This document shows, in pieces, positions 4,676 through 5,479 of a stretch of 5,479 nt of DNA (position 1 is its first letter; every line of letters starts with the position of its first letter). Position numbers and translations under genes: made by a program. The stretch covers positions 1-5,479 of the forward strand of contig CAYNOU010000103.1 of assembly GCA_964398885.1 (NCBI GenBank). Reading direction: 5' to 3'. This DNA is from JAGMCF01 sp964398885 (GTDB taxonomy: Bacteria; Cloacimonadota; Cloacimonadia; JGIOTU-2). Below the pieces are notes generated by a model that saw nothing but the letters and a program-made list of their open reading frames with translations, searched no databases and was not told the DNA's origin.

Positions 4676-4707
4676 TTGCGAATGGTTGCAGACCTTCGCA
4701 ATGGTTT
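4671..4707. repeat. Long hairpin in the der-plsY spacer
   Basis: AAACC (4671-4675) pairs with GGTTT (4703-4707), TTGCGAA (4676-4682) with TTCGCAA (4695-4701), and GGT (4684-4686) with ACC (4692-4694), leaving a TGCAG loop and single T bulges at 4683 and 4702. That gives 15 pairs. No T-run follows on the plus strand, so it is not a typical intrinsic terminator. A weaker stem follows: GAAAGC (4717-4722) with GCTTTC (4741-4746). It may be a repeat, an RNA-stability element or an mRNA processing site. Confidence 0.55.
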
Positions 4708-4816
4708 GTCAATGATGAAAGCCTTTCTTAACCAGGTGAAGCTTTCCCCGATGCCTTTACAAATGGTTTTGGTAAAAAAAAGAATGGGATGTAACACTCC
4801 TTTGTAGAAATGAATT

Positions 4817-5476
4817 ATGAAGATTATAATCTCAATTATTATAGCTTATCTGCTAGGTTCAATACCTTTCGGGTTTCTTATAGGAAGACTTATAAAGGGA
4901 ATAGATGTCAGGAAATATGGGAGCAAGAATATTGGTGCTACAAATGTAATACGAGTAATAGGTGTAATACCTGGTATCATTTCATTTATTCTTGATTTTT
5001 TCAAAGGATTTTTTGCAGTTCAAATTGGGCGATGGTTGCTTGAAAGTTCAGCGAACATATTTAATACTACAATTTTAAATGTTCTTAATAATATTGAAGC
5101 GACTCAAACTTTTCAAATTCTGATTATTATTATCGGAGTTTCAGTAATATTAGGTCATATTTTCCCGATTTTTCTCCATTTCAAAGGAGGAAAAGGAGTT
5201 GCAACCGGAGCAGGAGTTTTCGTAAATATAGCTCCAATTCCTGTTGTGTATGCTTTAATTTCATTTGTAATAATACTAATTATTTTTAGATATGTTTCGC
5301 TAGCATCTATGATAGCTGTAGTAACATTTTTTATATCAGAATTGATAAGAAACATCCCGAAGTTTAACGAACTTCCTTTTTTAATATTGACAGCTTTTAT
5401 AATGATTTTGATTATTTTCCGTCATAAAGAGAATATTAAAAGGTTAAAGAATGGCAAAGAGAAAAAGCTATGGTAA
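4817..5476 (+). CDS. plsY: Acyl-phosphate glycerol-3-phosphate acyltransferase PlsY
   Basis: A 219-aa integral membrane enzyme that transfers an acyl group from acyl-phosphate to glycerol-3-phosphate, the first step of phospholipid synthesis in most bacteria. The three conserved PlsY loops are visible: GSKNIGATNVIR (residues 35-46); GHIFPIFLHFKGGKGVATGAG (113-133), with the phosphate-binding KGGKGVATG; and the C-terminal HKENIKRL (203-210). Hydrophobic segments lie at about 1-23, 47-70, 99-122, 133-158, 160-178 and 185-201. Length is at the upper end of the family because of a polar insert at about 73-98. The ATG at 4817 gives the standard hydrophobic start (AYLLGSIPFG). No clear Shine-Dalgarno precedes it, so the start is set by homology. 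It probably belongs to an operon with der, although the 176-bp spacer could also hold its own promoter. Confidence 0.96.
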   Translation: MKIIISIIIAYLLGSIPFGFLIGRLIKGIDVRKYGSKNIGATNVIRVIGVIPGIISFILDFFKGFFAVQIGRWLLESSANIFNTTILNVLNNIEATQTFQILIIIIGVSVILGHIFPIFLHFKGGKGVATGAGVFVNIAPIPVVYALISFVIILIIFRYVSLASMIAVVTFFISELIRNIPKFNELPFLILTAFIMILIIFRHKENIKRLKNGKEKKLW

Positions 5477-5479
5477 CGC
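5451..5479 (+). CDS. Possible start of the next gene (truncated by the window edge)
   Basis: An ATG at 5451 opens a frame (MAKRKSYGNA) that runs to the edge, overlapping the plsY end by 26 nt, with AAGG about 8 nt upstream. A second ATG at 5470, with the plsY stop immediately after it, is an alternative start in another frame. gpsA often follows plsY, but ten residues cannot confirm any identity. Confidence 0.2.

Noticed and set aside
4671..4746. Rho-independent terminator after der
   Set aside because: The stem is strong, but no T-tract follows on either the plus strand or the reverse complement in the expected place.
4810..4995. 61-aa plus-strand ORF
   Set aside because: It is an out-of-frame shadow of the plsY 5' end, rich in Asn, Tyr and Cys, with no plausible function.
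5155..5355. 66-aa minus-strand ORF
   Set aside because: It is an antisense shadow of plsY.

Overview
The window is AT-rich DNA (roughly 30% G+C by eye, apart from one GC-rich island). It looks like the chromosome of a low-GC bacterium. Two housekeeping genes of ordinary bacterial type (der and plsY), a crowd of small toxin-antitoxin (TA) genes and many short palindromic repeats fit a member of the FCB group (Bacteroidota, Ignavibacteria, Cloacimonadota and relatives). That placement is an inference with low confidence, because no rRNA or other strong marker is present.

The left half (1 to about 2745) is a TA island read entirely on the minus strand. In the direction of transcription it holds four units. 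First comes an intact small antitoxin gene (2526-2744) followed by a RelE/ParE-type toxin cut off after about 46 family residues (2378-2533). Next is a non-coding stretch with a possible 109-bp MITE-like element and a GC-rich hairpin island (1978-2146). Then comes the C-terminal half of another RelE/ParE toxin, with an internal stop (1823-1975). Last is a nested pair of modules: a decayed antitoxin copy (1547-1705), an MNT nucleotidyltransferase and a HEPN protein (1484-737), then an intact copy of the same antitoxin (622-407) with its MazF/PemK-type toxin (423-46). The antitoxin and its promoter region occur twice as direct repeats of about 285 bp, roughly 95% identical in the coding part. 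They flank the MNT-HEPN pair exactly, which is the most informative structural feature of the window.

The middle (2745-3281) is a 537-bp divergent intergenic region. It contains a 180-bp element bounded by 27-bp inverted repeats that are themselves hairpins. Outside these lies a second pair of inverted boxes (core GTATGCATGTT), each 20-26 bp upstream of a TTGACA hexamer, so the two divergent promoters look alike.

The right half is on the plus strand: der (ribosome assembly GTPase, 3282-4640), a 176-bp spacer with hairpins, plsY (acyl-phosphate glycerol-3-phosphate acyltransferase, 4817-5476) and perhaps the first codons of a further gene. These are core genes and appear intact. The der start site is embedded in the base of a hairpin, and the der C-terminus runs into an A-rich repetitive tract.

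No CRISPR array, rRNA, tRNA or complete transposase gene is visible. The 'system' here is best described as a TA graveyard and nursery in which modules are duplicated, broken and inserted into one another.
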